Shown piece by piece: positions 1 to 6,094 of a stretch of 14,808 nt of DNA. The translations under genes and the position numbers were made by a program. The number at the start of each line of letters is the position of its first letter. The first letter of the stretch is position 1. This stretch comes from Candidatus Woesearchaeota archaeon (GTDB taxonomy: Archaea > Nanobdellota > Nanobdellia > Woesearchaeales > WJIZ01), in contig JAGVXW010000056.1 of NCBI GenBank assembly GCA_018303575.1, positions 1 to 14,808 on the forward strand, written 5' to 3'. The notes below the pieces were generated by a model. The model did no database searches. It saw only the letters and a list, made by a program, of their open reading frames with translations, and was not told where the DNA came from.

Positions 1-306
1 ACCTGACGCCAGCAAAAATCGAAGGCATCTCAGCAAAAATCTGGACGTGGGGAAACCTGCTGCATTATAGAATTAAAGTATCTTAGATGGTACAATACCT
101 AAATTTTCTTAAAATGTAATCACTCACAAGAGAATAAGCCAAAAAGTGGAGGGTCTTTATAAACAAAATGGAAAACTATAAAAACTAGTATACTCCTTTC
201 TATACTAATATATAGTAAAAGGCAAAACTGTGACAGAGCCATTTTGCCTTTACTTATCACGAACGGACAGGTATTGCCCAATACGTACTGACCGTGAGTA
301 TACATC
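1..306. other. Region upstream of the MscS gene, no confident gene
   Basis: No complete gene is visible. A frame open from base 3 to a TAG at 84-86 could be the last 27 codons of a gene cut by the window edge, but it is too short to judge. An 11-bp direct repeat (cagcaaaaatc) occurs at 10-20 and 31-41. A 10-bp inverted repeat (aaaggcaaaa at 218-227, ttttgccttt at 242-251) would form a hairpin in the probable leader of the channel gene. TATA-like stretches lie at 174-186 and 200-217, but none can be chosen with confidence. Confidence 0.5.
218..251. repeat. Inverted repeat / hairpin upstream of MscS gene
   Basis: Ten-base arms (218-227 and 242-251) are perfectly complementary and separated by 14 bases. 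The hairpin lies about 56 bases before the channel start codon. It may end an upstream transcript or fold in the channel mRNA leader; the sequence does not decide. It is followed by neither a strong U-run nor an evident Shine-Dalgarno site. Confidence 0.4.
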
Positions 307-1509
307 ATGGAATCGCCTTCGAAGCTCAAGCGATGGGTTAGCACGAGGTGGAGCTTCATTGTGGGGGCAGTAGTTGTCCTCAGCCTGCTTATCTCGGCGC
401 TTTGGTACAGCTGCACCGGTTTTATCTGCGATGTCGTCCGCGACAACAAGGCGCTCATCTTCACCAAGCTCGGCCGGTACCTGCCAAAGATGGTTACTGT
501 CCTGCTCATCTTCCTCTTCTTCAAGGTTGGCGCGACGTTTTTCTTCGAGATGGCCCTGCCCAAGTTGCTGCGCCTTGTCCATCTGGAGCACCGCCTCGTC
601 GGATCGAAGCGGATCGGCAGGGTCGCCTGGTGGGCCATTTTCACGCTCCTCACGCTCACCATCATGATCGGCCATGTCGGCGCGCTGGTGGCGAACCTGG
701 GCCTCATCGGCTTGGGGCTCACGTTTGCCCTGCAAAAGCCCATCCTCAACTTTGTCGGCTGGCTCACCCTTACTGCCAAAGGAACGTTCCGGGAAGGCGA
801 CCGGATCCGCGTCGGGAATATTCGCGGGGACGTTCGCGAGATCCAGATCATGAACACCGTGCTGGAAGGCCTGCTGGAAGCCTCTGACACCAAGAGCAAC
901 AAGGTGCTGACCTTCCCGAACGAGTTTGTGCTCACGATGGAGGTGGAGAATTTCACCAAGGACAGCAATTATGTCATGGACGAGATGAAGATCGGCATCA
1001 CATACGAAAGCAACTATCGCAAGGCCGCGAAGCTCCTCGAGACGATTATCGTGGCCCATATCAAGAAGAACAAGAAGTCCTACATCCGCCAGATCATCCG
1101 CCAGCAGGAGCAGGTCGACCGGGGCCTCGGAAAGCTGCTCTCCCAGAAATACATCACGAACAAGGAGCAGAAGGAGCTGTCCAACTTCCGCGTCGAGGAG
1201 CAGGAGCTCAAGCGCGACATGGAGGAGCTGGAGATGCTCGAGGATGAGTTCAGGCCCCGTGTGCGCATCGAGCTCGCCGACAGCGCCATCCTCCTCATCC
1301 CGCAGTTCTTCACCCCCTATGACCAGAAGAAGAAGACGCGCACGGAGATCATCCTCAACTTCCTGGACGCAATCAAGGCCGAGAAGGACATCGAGATGGC
1401 CTATCCCCATGTGCAGATTGTCAGCGAGGTGGAGAAAGCGGAGATCGTGCAGCACGCCGCCGCCCATGGCCTCCAGACCACGCTCCAAAAGGCATTCTTC
1501 GAGCAATAA
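307..1509 (+). CDS. MscS-family mechanosensitive channel with helical insertion
   Basis: Likely a small-conductance mechanosensitive channel that releases ions and solutes on membrane tension. Three hydrophobic segments are visible at about residues 17-36, 61-83 and 107-125. They are followed by the Gly/Ala/Leu-rich pore helix (about 127-155; GLIGLGLTFALQKP) that typifies the family. The beta domain follows, with FREGDRIRVG at 161-170 and FPN at 203-205, then the alpha/beta cytoplasmic part. A very charged stretch at about 253-318, rich in K, E, Q and R and likely coiled coil, interrupts the cytoplasmic domain and is unusual in standard MscS. At 400 aa the protein is longer than E. coli MscS (286 aa). 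It is a chromosomal gene lying just outside the left attachment repeat. The start at 307 is the first in-frame ATG, without a clear Shine-Dalgarno site. A long antisense frame covers it but shows no family features. Confidence 0.88.
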   Translation: MESPSKLKRWVSTRWSFIVGAVVVLSLLISALWYSCTGFICDVVRDNKALIFTKLGRYLPKMVTVLLIFLFFKVGATFFFEMALPKLLRLVHLEHRLVGSKRIGRVAWWAIFTLLTLTIMIGHVGALVANLGLIGLGLTFALQKPILNFVGWLTLTAKGTFREGDRIRVGNIRGDVREIQIMNTVLEGLLEASDTKSNKVLTFPNEFVLTMEVENFTKDSNYVMDEMKIGITYESNYRKAAKLLETIIVAHIKKNKKSYIRQIIRQQEQVDRGLGKLLSQKYITNKEQKELSNFRVEEQELKRDMEELEMLEDEFRPRVRIELADSAILLIPQFFTPYDQKKKTRTEIILNFLDAIKAEKDIEMAYPHVQIVSEVEKAEIVQHAAAHGLQTTLQKAFFEQ

Positions 1510-1561
1510 ATCTGATATCCCAAGACACGTTCGCAAATATTAAGCGGATATAAAATAGAAA

Positions 1562-1578
1562 AACGCCCGCGCGAGGAT
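1562..1578 (-). repeat. attL: displaced tRNA-Arg 3' end
   Basis: Identical over 17 bp to 10767-10783 in the tRNA gene, covering the discriminator, acceptor 3' strand and T-stem 3' strand. Outside it (read on the minus strand) comes a T-rich run (TTTTCTATTTTATA), typical of the 3' flank of an archaeal tRNA gene. This marks the left side as host DNA and this copy as the true attL. Two other copies nearby match less well. Confidence 0.8.
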
Positions 1579-1611
1579 AACTCACTAAACGTTCGTAACC
1601 TCCGCGCGGGC
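1565..1611. repeat. GC-rich inverted repeat next to attL
   Basis: The att core (gcccgcgcgagg, 1565-1576) recurs inverted as cctccgcgcgggc at 1599-1611, with one inserted base. The two are separated by 22 bases. The inverted copy runs directly into a perfect palindrome, gcgggcccgc (1606-1615). The arrangement could be paired recombinase-binding sites of the attachment region, or a stable hairpin. Confidence 0.6.
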
Positions 1612-1648
1612 CCGCTCTCCAAATCAATGCATTTCGCTGTCGTAATCG

Positions 1649-1663
1649 AACGCCCGCGCGAGG
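1649..1663 (-). repeat. Third copy of the att core
   Basis: Fifteen bases (aacgcccgcgcgagg) match the tRNA 3' end and attL, but the match stops before the T-loop bases. It lies 87 bp inside attL, between attL and the integrase gene. Likely an arm-type recombinase site or a relic of an earlier integration. Confidence 0.6.
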
Positions 1664-1761
1664 CTTGAGGCTCTAACGGCGTATCACCCAACTTCTACCC
1701 TAACAGACGCGATTTTAGAGGGAAATTGAATATGAGCTTGAGTTCAGAATAAAAGACTAAA

Positions 1762-3033
1762 ATGGCAGACACGAACCGGATTTATTGCGGCAGGGGCTTG
1801 ATGTATGTCCGGCAAATGGAACGGCTCGCTTCTTCTATGCTTTCCCTGAGAAACAAAGAGATCCTACATGACTATCGCTCCTTCTTACTTGCCAAAGGAG
1901 TTGGCGAGCTCCGCGTCTCGAAGCTCCTCTCCCAGATGCAGAGACTCGCGGAGAGTCTTCCCATTGACCTGGATAAAGTGCAGCAGCGCGAACTTCAGGA
2001 ACTCGTAGCCAATTTCAACAGCAAGCCAGAATACTCAGACGAAACCAAAGCGGATTATCGGCGCTGCATTAAGCAGTTCTATGCATGGTTCGAGGATAAC
2101 GATGCCAGGCTCGCAAACCCAGAAACTCGAGAGACCGCCCAAAAAGTGTATAGATACCTCAAAACCCAAGTCTCGCGCACTTGCAGGCTAAAAAAGGTCG
2201 ATTTCAGCAACATCATAACCGAAGATGACCTAAATCGGGTTATTGGGCATTGCCGAAACATCAGGGAGAAAGCTTTCCTGAAGCTGCTCCATGAGGCCGG
2301 CTGCAGGGTGGGGGAGTTCTTGAATATCCGCCTGAAAGACATTCAGATCATGAAGAATCGGGCGCTTATCATTGTGGACGGCAAGACTGGAGAACGTCGC
2401 ATTCCAGTTGTGAACAGCCTTCCCTTCTTGGTGCAGGCCCTCGAGGTTCACCCCTTCTCCCGGGAGCCGGATCGGTATCTTTGGCTGGGGGAGAGTCGAA
2501 GCAATCTCTACGAGCCCTTGATGCACCGCGGCGCCCAGAAGCTCATAGATCGATGCTTTGAAAGGGCGGGCGTCAATAAAAAGCATAACTTCCATTGGTT
2601 CCGGCATTCCCGGGCCACCCTCTTAGCTCCGCGGATTACCGAGAGTCTTCTTTGCAAGTATATGGGTTGGACGCTTGGCTCACAGCAAGTGCGGCGCTAT
2701 GTTCACCTTTGTACCGAGCAGCTGGAGAGCGCAGTCCTGGAGATGAATGGCCTGAAAGACCATGAAGAGCAGAAGAGTGAGCAGCCCAAGGTTTGTGTTT
2801 GCGGAACATTGAATGAAGGCCAGGCCCGATATTGCTACCGGTGCGGCAACCCACTCAGTATGGATATTGTCATCCAGGATCAGGAGGTCCTCAAGCAGGA
2901 GACTGATGATAGGCTCAAAGTTTACGCTGAGATTATGGCGAATCCAGAGAAGCGGCGGCAATTCGAGGAGTTCAAGGCCATCTTCTTCAAGAAAACAACG
3001 GAGGCAAAACCATTACTGAAAAACGAAGATTAG
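1762..3033 (+). CDS. Tyrosine recombinase (integrase) with C-terminal zinc ribbon
   Basis: Site-specific recombinase that probably integrates and excises the element at tRNA-Arg. The N-terminal part (about 30-130) resembles the helical core-binding SAM-like domain. The catalytic domain follows with R182 (GCRVGE), K208 (GKTGER), the HxxR pair H278/R281, W303 in the second His/Trp position and the nucleophile Y313 (RRYVH). After it a zinc ribbon, C345-x-C347 and C358-x2-C361, precedes a charged helical tail; a zinc ribbon is unusual in bacterial XerC/D. At 423 aa it is longer than XerA/XerD (about 300). It lies next to attL, as expected. The start at 1762 is the first ATG, but ATGs at residues 14 and 19 are also possible because no clear Shine-Dalgarno site supports any of them. 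In the excised circle it would follow the 338-aa gene in the same direction. Confidence 0.93.
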   Translation: MADTNRIYCGRGLMYVRQMERLASSMLSLRNKEILHDYRSFLLAKGVGELRVSKLLSQMQRLAESLPIDLDKVQQRELQELVANFNSKPEYSDETKADYRRCIKQFYAWFEDNDARLANPETRETAQKVYRYLKTQVSRTCRLKKVDFSNIITEDDLNRVIGHCRNIREKAFLKLLHEAGCRVGEFLNIRLKDIQIMKNRALIIVDGKTGERRIPVVNSLPFLVQALEVHPFSREPDRYLWLGESRSNLYEPLMHRGAQKLIDRCFERAGVNKKHNFHWFRHSRATLLAPRITESLLCKYMGWTLGSQQVRRYVHLCTEQLESAVLEMNGLKDHEEQKSEQPKVCVCGTLNEGQARYCYRCGNPLSMDIVIQDQEVLKQETDDRLKVYAEIMANPEKRRQFEEFKAIFFKKTTEAKPLLKNED

Positions 3034-3059
3034 AGGACTACTCCTCGGCAGCGCTTGAA

Positions 3060-3146
3060 ATGGCCTTGAGGATTTTGGAAATTCAAGAGCAGGAGAGAAA
3101 GAACGGGATGCACCATTGCCCAACGTGCACTTGTAGAAAGAAATAA
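3060..3146 (+). CDS. Possible 28-aa zinc-knuckle micro-ORF
   Basis: A 28-codon frame follows the integrase stop by 26 bases. It reads as an amphipathic, charged helix and ends in HHCPTCTCRKK, a compact His/Cys cluster able to bind a metal. The frame stays open upstream into the integrase 3' end back to about 2931, so it may also be a remnant of a longer protein or the product of a frameshift of the integrase. The nearest GAGG (3033-3036) is too far for a good ribosome site. It may be translated as part of the integrase transcript; the evidence is modest. Confidence 0.35.
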   Translation: MALRILEIQEQERKNGMHHCPTCTCRKK

Positions 3147-3168
3147 AAAAATAAAGGACGCGCTGGCC

Positions 3169-3525
3169 CTACAAATCCGGGTCTCTCGCAAGGGAAAGGC
3201 GCTCCTCTTCCGGCCCAAGCTTCGAGGTCACAAACTCAATCCGTGCGAGGCGCAGGGCGAAGAGCTCCCCACACTTGAAGCAGCGCAACGGGTCATACTT
3301 TTCGTGGGTCATGCTATCGCTGCTTAGATCCAGATCTCCAGCTTGAGGGGTGATAGTCTTGCAATGGGGGCACACTAGCTGCATGATTTCGGTAAGACGG
3401 CTATGTGGCGATGCTGTAACTGGGATGTACTCTGTTGGCAGTCCCATCTCCCTCATCACTTTACTCATCTCTGGCGAGACTAGTTCCTGAGTTGTCGGTG
3501 CCTTCTTCTCGGTGGTTGTTTTCAT
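3169..3525 (-). CDS. Zinc-ribbon protein, 118 aa, unknown function
   Basis: Carries two Cys pairs, C52-P-H-C55 and C82-F-K-C85, spaced about 26 residues apart as in zinc ribbons. They are flanked by a flexible Lys/Thr-rich N-terminus and a charged C-terminus. No catalytic motif is seen; nucleic-acid or protein binding is the usual role of such domains. Its ATG overlaps the stop of the upstream ribbon-helix-helix gene (ATGA at 3522-3525), so the two are translationally coupled. A GAGGGG lies 8 bases before the start. Coupling to an RHH regulator suggests a joint regulatory role, but that is inference. Confidence 0.75.
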   Translation of the reverse strand: MKTTTEKKAPTTQELVSPEMSKVMREMGLPTEYIPVTASPHSRLTEIMQLVCPHCKTITPQAGDLDLSSDSMTHEKYDPLRCFKCGELFALRLARIEFVTSKLGPEEERLSLARDPDL

Positions 3526-3659
3526 GTTGTCATCCCCTCTAGCTCTTTCCCATACTTCGCTTTGATGGCTTCCTGCACGAGCTTGCTCCGCTCGCCCTTC
3601 TCTTTGCCCTGGAGCCAGGCGGCCATGTCCCCGGGCAGATACACTTGGATGGTTGGCAT
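3522..3659 (-). CDS. Ribbon-helix-helix (CopG/Arc-like) protein, 45 aa
   Basis: The 45-codon gene begins MPTIQVYLPGD, a typical RHH beta-strand with alternating residues that contact the DNA major groove. The next part, about residues 10-38, fits helix-turn-helix, including ERSKLVQEAIKAKYG. Such proteins bind short inverted or tandem operators as dimers and often set plasmid copy number or repress their own operon. The start is supported by the family fold and by a TATA-like stretch at about 3688-3694 (minus strand), which would place transcription start near the ATG. The stop overlaps the zinc-ribbon gene start. It is divergent from a second RHH gene across about 79 bases of repeat-rich DNA. 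Confidence 0.78.
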   Translation of the reverse strand: MPTIQVYLPGDMAAWLQGKEKGERSKLVQEAIKAKYGKELEGMTT

Positions 3660-3670
3660 TTTTGGCCTCA

Positions 3671-3740
3671 TTTATATATCTAGCTAGCTATATAACTAGA
3701 CATATATTTAAATATTGTGTTTTGCTAGCTGTCTAGCTAT
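3671..3740. promoter_or_regulatory. Divergent promoters and TAGCT-repeat operator
   Basis: Between the two RHH genes lie a perfect palindrome tagctagcta (3681-3690) and a second cluster, gctagctgtctagct (3724-3738). The second cluster runs up to the start codon of the right-hand gene. TATA-like DNA is present for both directions: 3688-3694 read leftwards, and tatttaaata around 3704-3713 read rightwards. Tandem or inverted pentamers at both promoters are what RHH dimers usually bind, so autoregulation or cross-regulation is likely. Confidence 0.65.
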
Positions 3741-3882
3741 GGGGAAAAGGAAGCAATTTGCGTTCAATATCGACGAAGAACTGCATAAGCAGTTTGCCAT
3801 TAAGGCTATCCAAGAAGGAGAGACAAAGACTAATTTACTGATAAAATGGATCAAGGAATTTATCCAAAAAGACAAGAAATGA
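3739..3882 (+). CDS. Ribbon-helix-helix (Arc/CopG-like) protein, 47 aa
   Basis: A 47-codon gene with basic N-terminus MGKRKQ, a strand (FAFNID), then two helices (about 12-26 and 31-44) containing ELHKQFAIKAIQEG and TNLLIKWIKEFIQ. This order and size fit an RHH DNA-binding protein such as plasmid copy-number repressors or ParG/Omega-type partition factors. The predicted transcription start from the TATA-like box around 3704-3713 falls a few bases before the ATG, so the mRNA is probably leaderless. The operator-like TAGCT cluster touches the start codon, favouring repression of its own gene. Confidence 0.78.
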   Translation: MGKRKQFAFNIDEELHKQFAIKAIQEGETKTNLLIKWIKEFIQKDKK

Positions 3883-3935
3883 CGACGGTATATCTACTGC
3901 GGTATCTACACCCCCCTCGTTTCTGATGCAAAAAG

Positions 3936-3944
3936 TTTATATAT
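3936..3944 (+). promoter_or_regulatory. TATA box of the 87/269-aa operon
   Basis: The stretch tttatatat, preceded by an A-run that could act as the BRE, is centred about 26 bases before the ATG at 3966, giving a leaderless transcript. An out-of-frame ATG at 3959 leads to a stop after nine codons and is not a convincing start. Confidence 0.65.
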
Positions 3945-3965
3945 GATTCTGTCCCAACATGGGCC

Positions 3966-4229
3966 ATGTCGCCACAGATTGTGTTTGAGGAGCTAGGGGA
4001 TGCCGAAAAAACGCTCCTTCTTCAGGCCTACGATTACAATGTGGATCCACAGGGCTTCATCCTAAATAAAGCAGGAAATAGGATTAAATCAGATGAGATC
4101 CCAGATGAGTACCTTTCTTTGAAGAATGTCGCGCTTGTATCCGGTTCTTTGACTTTGATTCAGGCCACACCCTCCTCAATTTCCAGGCTTATTCGGAAAC
4201 AGGGGGAGAATCATGTCAATTCCAATTGA
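3966..4229 (+). CDS. 87-aa acidic protein of unknown function
   Basis: I do not recognise a family. The protein is small and acidic in its first two thirds (FEELGDAEKTLL, IKSDEIPDEYLSL) with a more basic C-terminal tail (SRLIRKQ). It has no Cys clusters and no membrane segment. It is first in a two-gene unit under a clear TATA box and is probably leaderless. Its last 17 bases overlap the start of the 269-aa gene, implying coupled translation. Both genes are more AT-rich than the integrase and the replication operon, suggesting a separate origin. A small acidic protein coupled to a larger basic partner recalls antitoxin-toxin or inhibitor-effector pairs, but no motif proves this. Confidence 0.7.
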   Translation: MSPQIVFEELGDAEKTLLLQAYDYNVDPQGFILNKAGNRIKSDEIPDEYLSLKNVALVSGSLTLIQATPSSISRLIRKQGENHVNSN

Positions 4230-5022
4230 TACGATTCTTTCTAATATAGACCAAATGGTGTTTACAGATGCGGCCAAGTATCTCGTCGCCAATAAGATAT
4301 TTGATATAGCCCAAAAGGGGTATGAAAAAATTAAAGTTATACTAAGGGTAAAATGGGAGTTACATCACTACGCAATCGTTCCGAATAAGCAAGAGGCTTT
4401 GATCCTTGAGGAATTAGGAAAACATCCTGATTATCGAACAGTCGCCTCTCTGATTCCGAAACATCGATATATAGACATAATAAGAACTGGATTGCTTGTC
4501 AAAAACTACATAGAAAAAGGTGATGAACCTAGCAAAATACGCAGTAAAGAGATAAAACTGATGGTGGTTAGGAGAATAGATGGAATAACCCTAACGAAGA
4601 TGATACACTTAACAACTACCCCCTATTTTGGCCTAGTTTTAAGGTACCTATGGCGTCAAAAACAAAGCGGGTATACTGAATCACAACTTCTGGAAGAGTT
4701 TGATAGCATTATCACAGAATGGGATGCAGATCAGTATCTGCCAGTTAAGAGTAATTACACCGTCACACAAATAAAAAGGTTCTGTACAAAAAACCTCTTA
4801 GCAGAAAGGAGAAAATTCTTTCTGATGGGTATGAATGTAGCTGCTGAGAAGATTGAGAGCGCATTAGCCCAATTAAAAAGCATTAGAGCATTTTCTAATG
4901 GCGGGTATTCTGTAACCACCAGTCGAGAAGAAGACGAGTATACTCATGACACCCGGATTGAGGTCATAGTTAGAAAGAAGCAGATATTGGATAAGATTCT
5001 TGATGATGCGAACCTTGGTTAA
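4213..5022 (+). CDS. 269-aa protein of unknown function, coupled to the 87-aa gene
   Basis: No family is recognised. The protein looks mostly helical and soluble. A first helical part (about 1-50) precedes a segment that could be a winged-helix fold (about 55-100; LILEELGKHPDYRTVASLIPK). Another helix-rich region spans about 115-190 (TLTKMIHLTTTPYFGLVLRY). A Lys/Arg-rich stretch at about 193-205 is followed by a C-terminal strand-helix end. No nuclease, kinase or ATPase motif is visible. A good Shine-Dalgarno run (GGGGGAG) lies four bases before the ATG, inside the end of the preceding gene. It is the only sizeable orphan gene in the left half of the element and is markedly AT-rich, typical of cargo. 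A DNA-binding, defence or plasmid-maintenance role is possible. Confidence 0.72.
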   Translation: MSIPIDTILSNIDQMVFTDAAKYLVANKIFDIAQKGYEKIKVILRVKWELHHYAIVPNKQEALILEELGKHPDYRTVASLIPKHRYIDIIRTGLLVKNYIEKGDEPSKIRSKEIKLMVVRRIDGITLTKMIHLTTTPYFGLVLRYLWRQKQSGYTESQLLEEFDSIITEWDADQYLPVKSNYTVTQIKRFCTKNLLAERRKFFLMGMNVAAEKIESALAQLKSIRAFSNGGYSVTTSREEDEYTHDTRIEVIVRKKQILDKILDDANLG

Positions 5023-5050
5023 ATTAGAATCCGGCTTACGCCTTCTAGGC

Positions 5051-5106
5051 CAGTATGCGCAAGTTTTAAATCTCGGTTCCGCATACTGAAGATGCGCAAC
5101 TTGCGC
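5051..5106. repeat. Nested inverted repeats before the 68-aa gene
   Basis: Two interleaved inverted repeats are seen: cagtatgcg (5051-5059) with cgcatactg (5080-5088), and gcgcaagtt (5057-5065) with aacttgcgc (5098-5106). The latter also forms a local palindrome, GCGCAA-C-TTGCGC (5094-5106). A weak TATA-like ttttaaa lies at 5064-5070 within them. Alternative hairpins or regulator sites at the promoter are both possible. Confidence 0.55.
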
Positions 5107-5122
5107 TTTTGGGGATGGAAAC

Positions 5123-5329
5123 ATGAATCTGAAAAAACACAAAGGAGAATTTTTGACGGGCATCGCCATCGCGATGGTCTTATTCTTAGCAGAGGGAATA
5201 AAGGAAGCAGTTCTGGGGTTGCTTGCGAGCTGGGGTATCACCGATTGGCAAGCATCACTTATCGCTTATGGACTGGTCGGTGGCGCCCTAGCATTCCTCT
5301 TCTTCAACGCTATAAAGAAGGACGGCTAG
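5123..5329 (+). CDS. Small membrane protein, 68 aa, two transmembrane helices
   Basis: A short basic N-terminus (MNLKKHKG) precedes two hydrophobic segments at about residues 10-34 and 44-62. It ends in a basic tail (AIKKDG), giving a hairpin with both ends inside the cell. A GGGGATGG run lies a few bases before the ATG and supports this start. No family is recognised; two-helix proteins of this size include holins, small toxins and immunity proteins, but nothing specific is seen. Its TAG overlaps the TAG of the convergent minimal recombinase within the bases CTAG (5326-5329). Nested inverted repeats precede it, suggesting it is regulated separately. Confidence 0.72.
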   Translation: MNLKKHKGEFLTGIAIAMVLFLAEGIKEAVLGLLASWGITDWQASLIAYGLVGGALAFLFFNAIKKDG

Positions 5330-5814
5330 CTCCACATCCGCGCCACCAAATCCTCGGGTCTGATGTGTGTGTAAATCTGCGTTGTCGCCACCTTGCTATG
5401 CCGCGCGAGGCGCTGCACCTCTAGGGTGCTCCACCGCTTGGCCACGATATAGTATGTGATGCCTGAGTGCCGCAGGCAATGGAAGTGCAGGTCCTTCCCA
5501 AGAACTTTCTTTGCGTTCTCCTTGAACTTGATTTGAAGCGCGCGGACCTTGCAACCCACCGGAAGATGCTTGAGCATCTTCATGACTTCCGGCGCAATCG
5601 GGATAACCGCGTCCTTGCCGCCCTTGCCCTGGACAATCCTGAGAAGCTTGAGCTGCTTGTCCACGTTCTCGGGCTTGAGGTTTACAACCTCCGATACGCG
5701 CATGCACTCAAAGAAGCCGAGCATGAAGGCTAACCGGTGATGAGGTTTCTTTGTAGCTTGCACCAGCTTATGGAGCTCTTCTTGTGTGATTACTTCAGGC
5801 AATCTGAGCGCCAT
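5326..5814 (-). CDS. Minimal tyrosine recombinase, catalytic domain only (162 aa)
   Basis: A Xer-like catalytic domain with all active residues: R39 (ECMRVSEV), K64 (QGKGGK), H112-C-L-R115, H139 (LARHS) and nucleophile Y148 (QIYTH). It lacks the N-terminal core-binding domain; usual recombinases have about 290-300 residues, here only 162. The ATG at 5814 is supported by a strong GGAGGTGG site just upstream and by a TAATG overlap with the preceding gene, so the short form looks genuine rather than broken. Upstream in-frame codons belong to that other gene. Archaeal elements encode such core-only recombinases; it may resolve multimers or assist the long integrase, but the role is unknown. Confidence 0.9.
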   Translation of the reverse strand: MALRLPEVITQEELHKLVQATKKPHHRLAFMLGFFECMRVSEVVNLKPENVDKQLKLLRIVQGKGGKDAVIPIAPEVMKMLKHLPVGCKVRALQIKFKENAKKVLGKDLHFHCLRHSGITYYIVAKRWSTLEVQRLARHSKVATTQIYTHIRPEDLVARMWS

Positions 5815-5954
5815 TATCCACCTCCGAGCAGCCAGCGCCACGCAGTCAGCGCGCCGAAGGCCGCGAGAGCTAGGAGAGCTAGAATGCCAAGGATAGCCAG
5901 AGGCCACAGCCAGGCGGTGGGCTTTTTGGGGGTGCTTAATGTTTCTGTCATCAT
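5814..5954 (-). CDS. Single-pass micro membrane protein, 46 aa
   Basis: The protein starts with a polar stretch (MMTETLSTPKKPT) and then has one strongly hydrophobic helix at about residues 15-43, rich in Ala and Leu, ending WRWLLGGG. The ATG at 5954 follows GGAGGA by four bases. The start overlaps the stop of the preceding micro-gene by four bases (ATGA), and its TAA overlaps the recombinase ATG (TAATG). This tight coupling between three genes argues that it is real. The function is unknown. Co-expression with a recombinase gives no direct clue; small single-pass proteins often act in membrane stress, immunity or as toxins. Confidence 0.7.
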   Translation of the reverse strand: MMTETLSTPKKPTAWLWPLAILGILALLALAAFGALTAWRWLLGGG

Positions 5955-6049
5955 GGATTCCTCCAATACTTCCACATCCGCTGCAGGCCTGCGGCCATCA
6001 AGCCGATCCCGACGCCGAGCATTTCGCTTTTGTCCATTCTGCATTTCAT
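5951..6049 (-). CDS. Micro-peptide, 32 aa (28 if second ATG)
   Basis: The frame starts at 6049, or at a second ATG at 6037. It encodes a short hydrophobic, glycine-rich helix (MLGVGIGLMAAGLQRM) followed by an aromatic/basic tail (WKYWRNP). A TATA box at 6077-6084 would place transcription start about five bases before the first ATG, so this gene probably leads its own transcript with the 46-aa and recombinase genes. The four-base overlap with the next start supports translation. No homologue is recognised, and the gene is too short for confident family assignment. Confidence 0.5.
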   Translation of the reverse strand: MKCRMDKSEMLGVGIGLMAAGLQRMWKYWRNP

Positions 6050-6076
6050 GTAAAATTAATGGAATTTCATTCCAAG

Positions 6077-6084
6077 ATATTATA
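6077..6084 (-). promoter_or_regulatory. TATA box of the micro-peptide / recombinase unit
   Basis: Read on the minus strand the box is tataatat, in the 45-base gap between the 88-aa gene stop (6095) and the first micro-peptide ATG (6049). The spacing fits a near-leaderless transcript. It would separate the recombinase unit from the long operon upstream. Confidence 0.55.
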
Positions 6085-6094
6085 CCTGAACTTC

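Noticed and set aside
250..1536. 428-aa antisense frame over the channel gene
   Set aside because: It is longer than the channel gene but lacks any domain pattern, is Leu/Glu/Asp-rich as expected opposite GC-rich wobble codons, and the sense frame has clear MscS motifs.
5092..5424. 110-aa plus frame
   Set aside because: It overlaps the 68-aa membrane gene and the recombinase and has no fold or ribosome site; a shadow frame.
5815..5907. Longer N-terminus for the minimal recombinase
   Set aside because: The extra codons lie over the 46-aa membrane gene and lack a core-binding domain; GGAGGTGG and a TAATG overlap fix the start at 5814.
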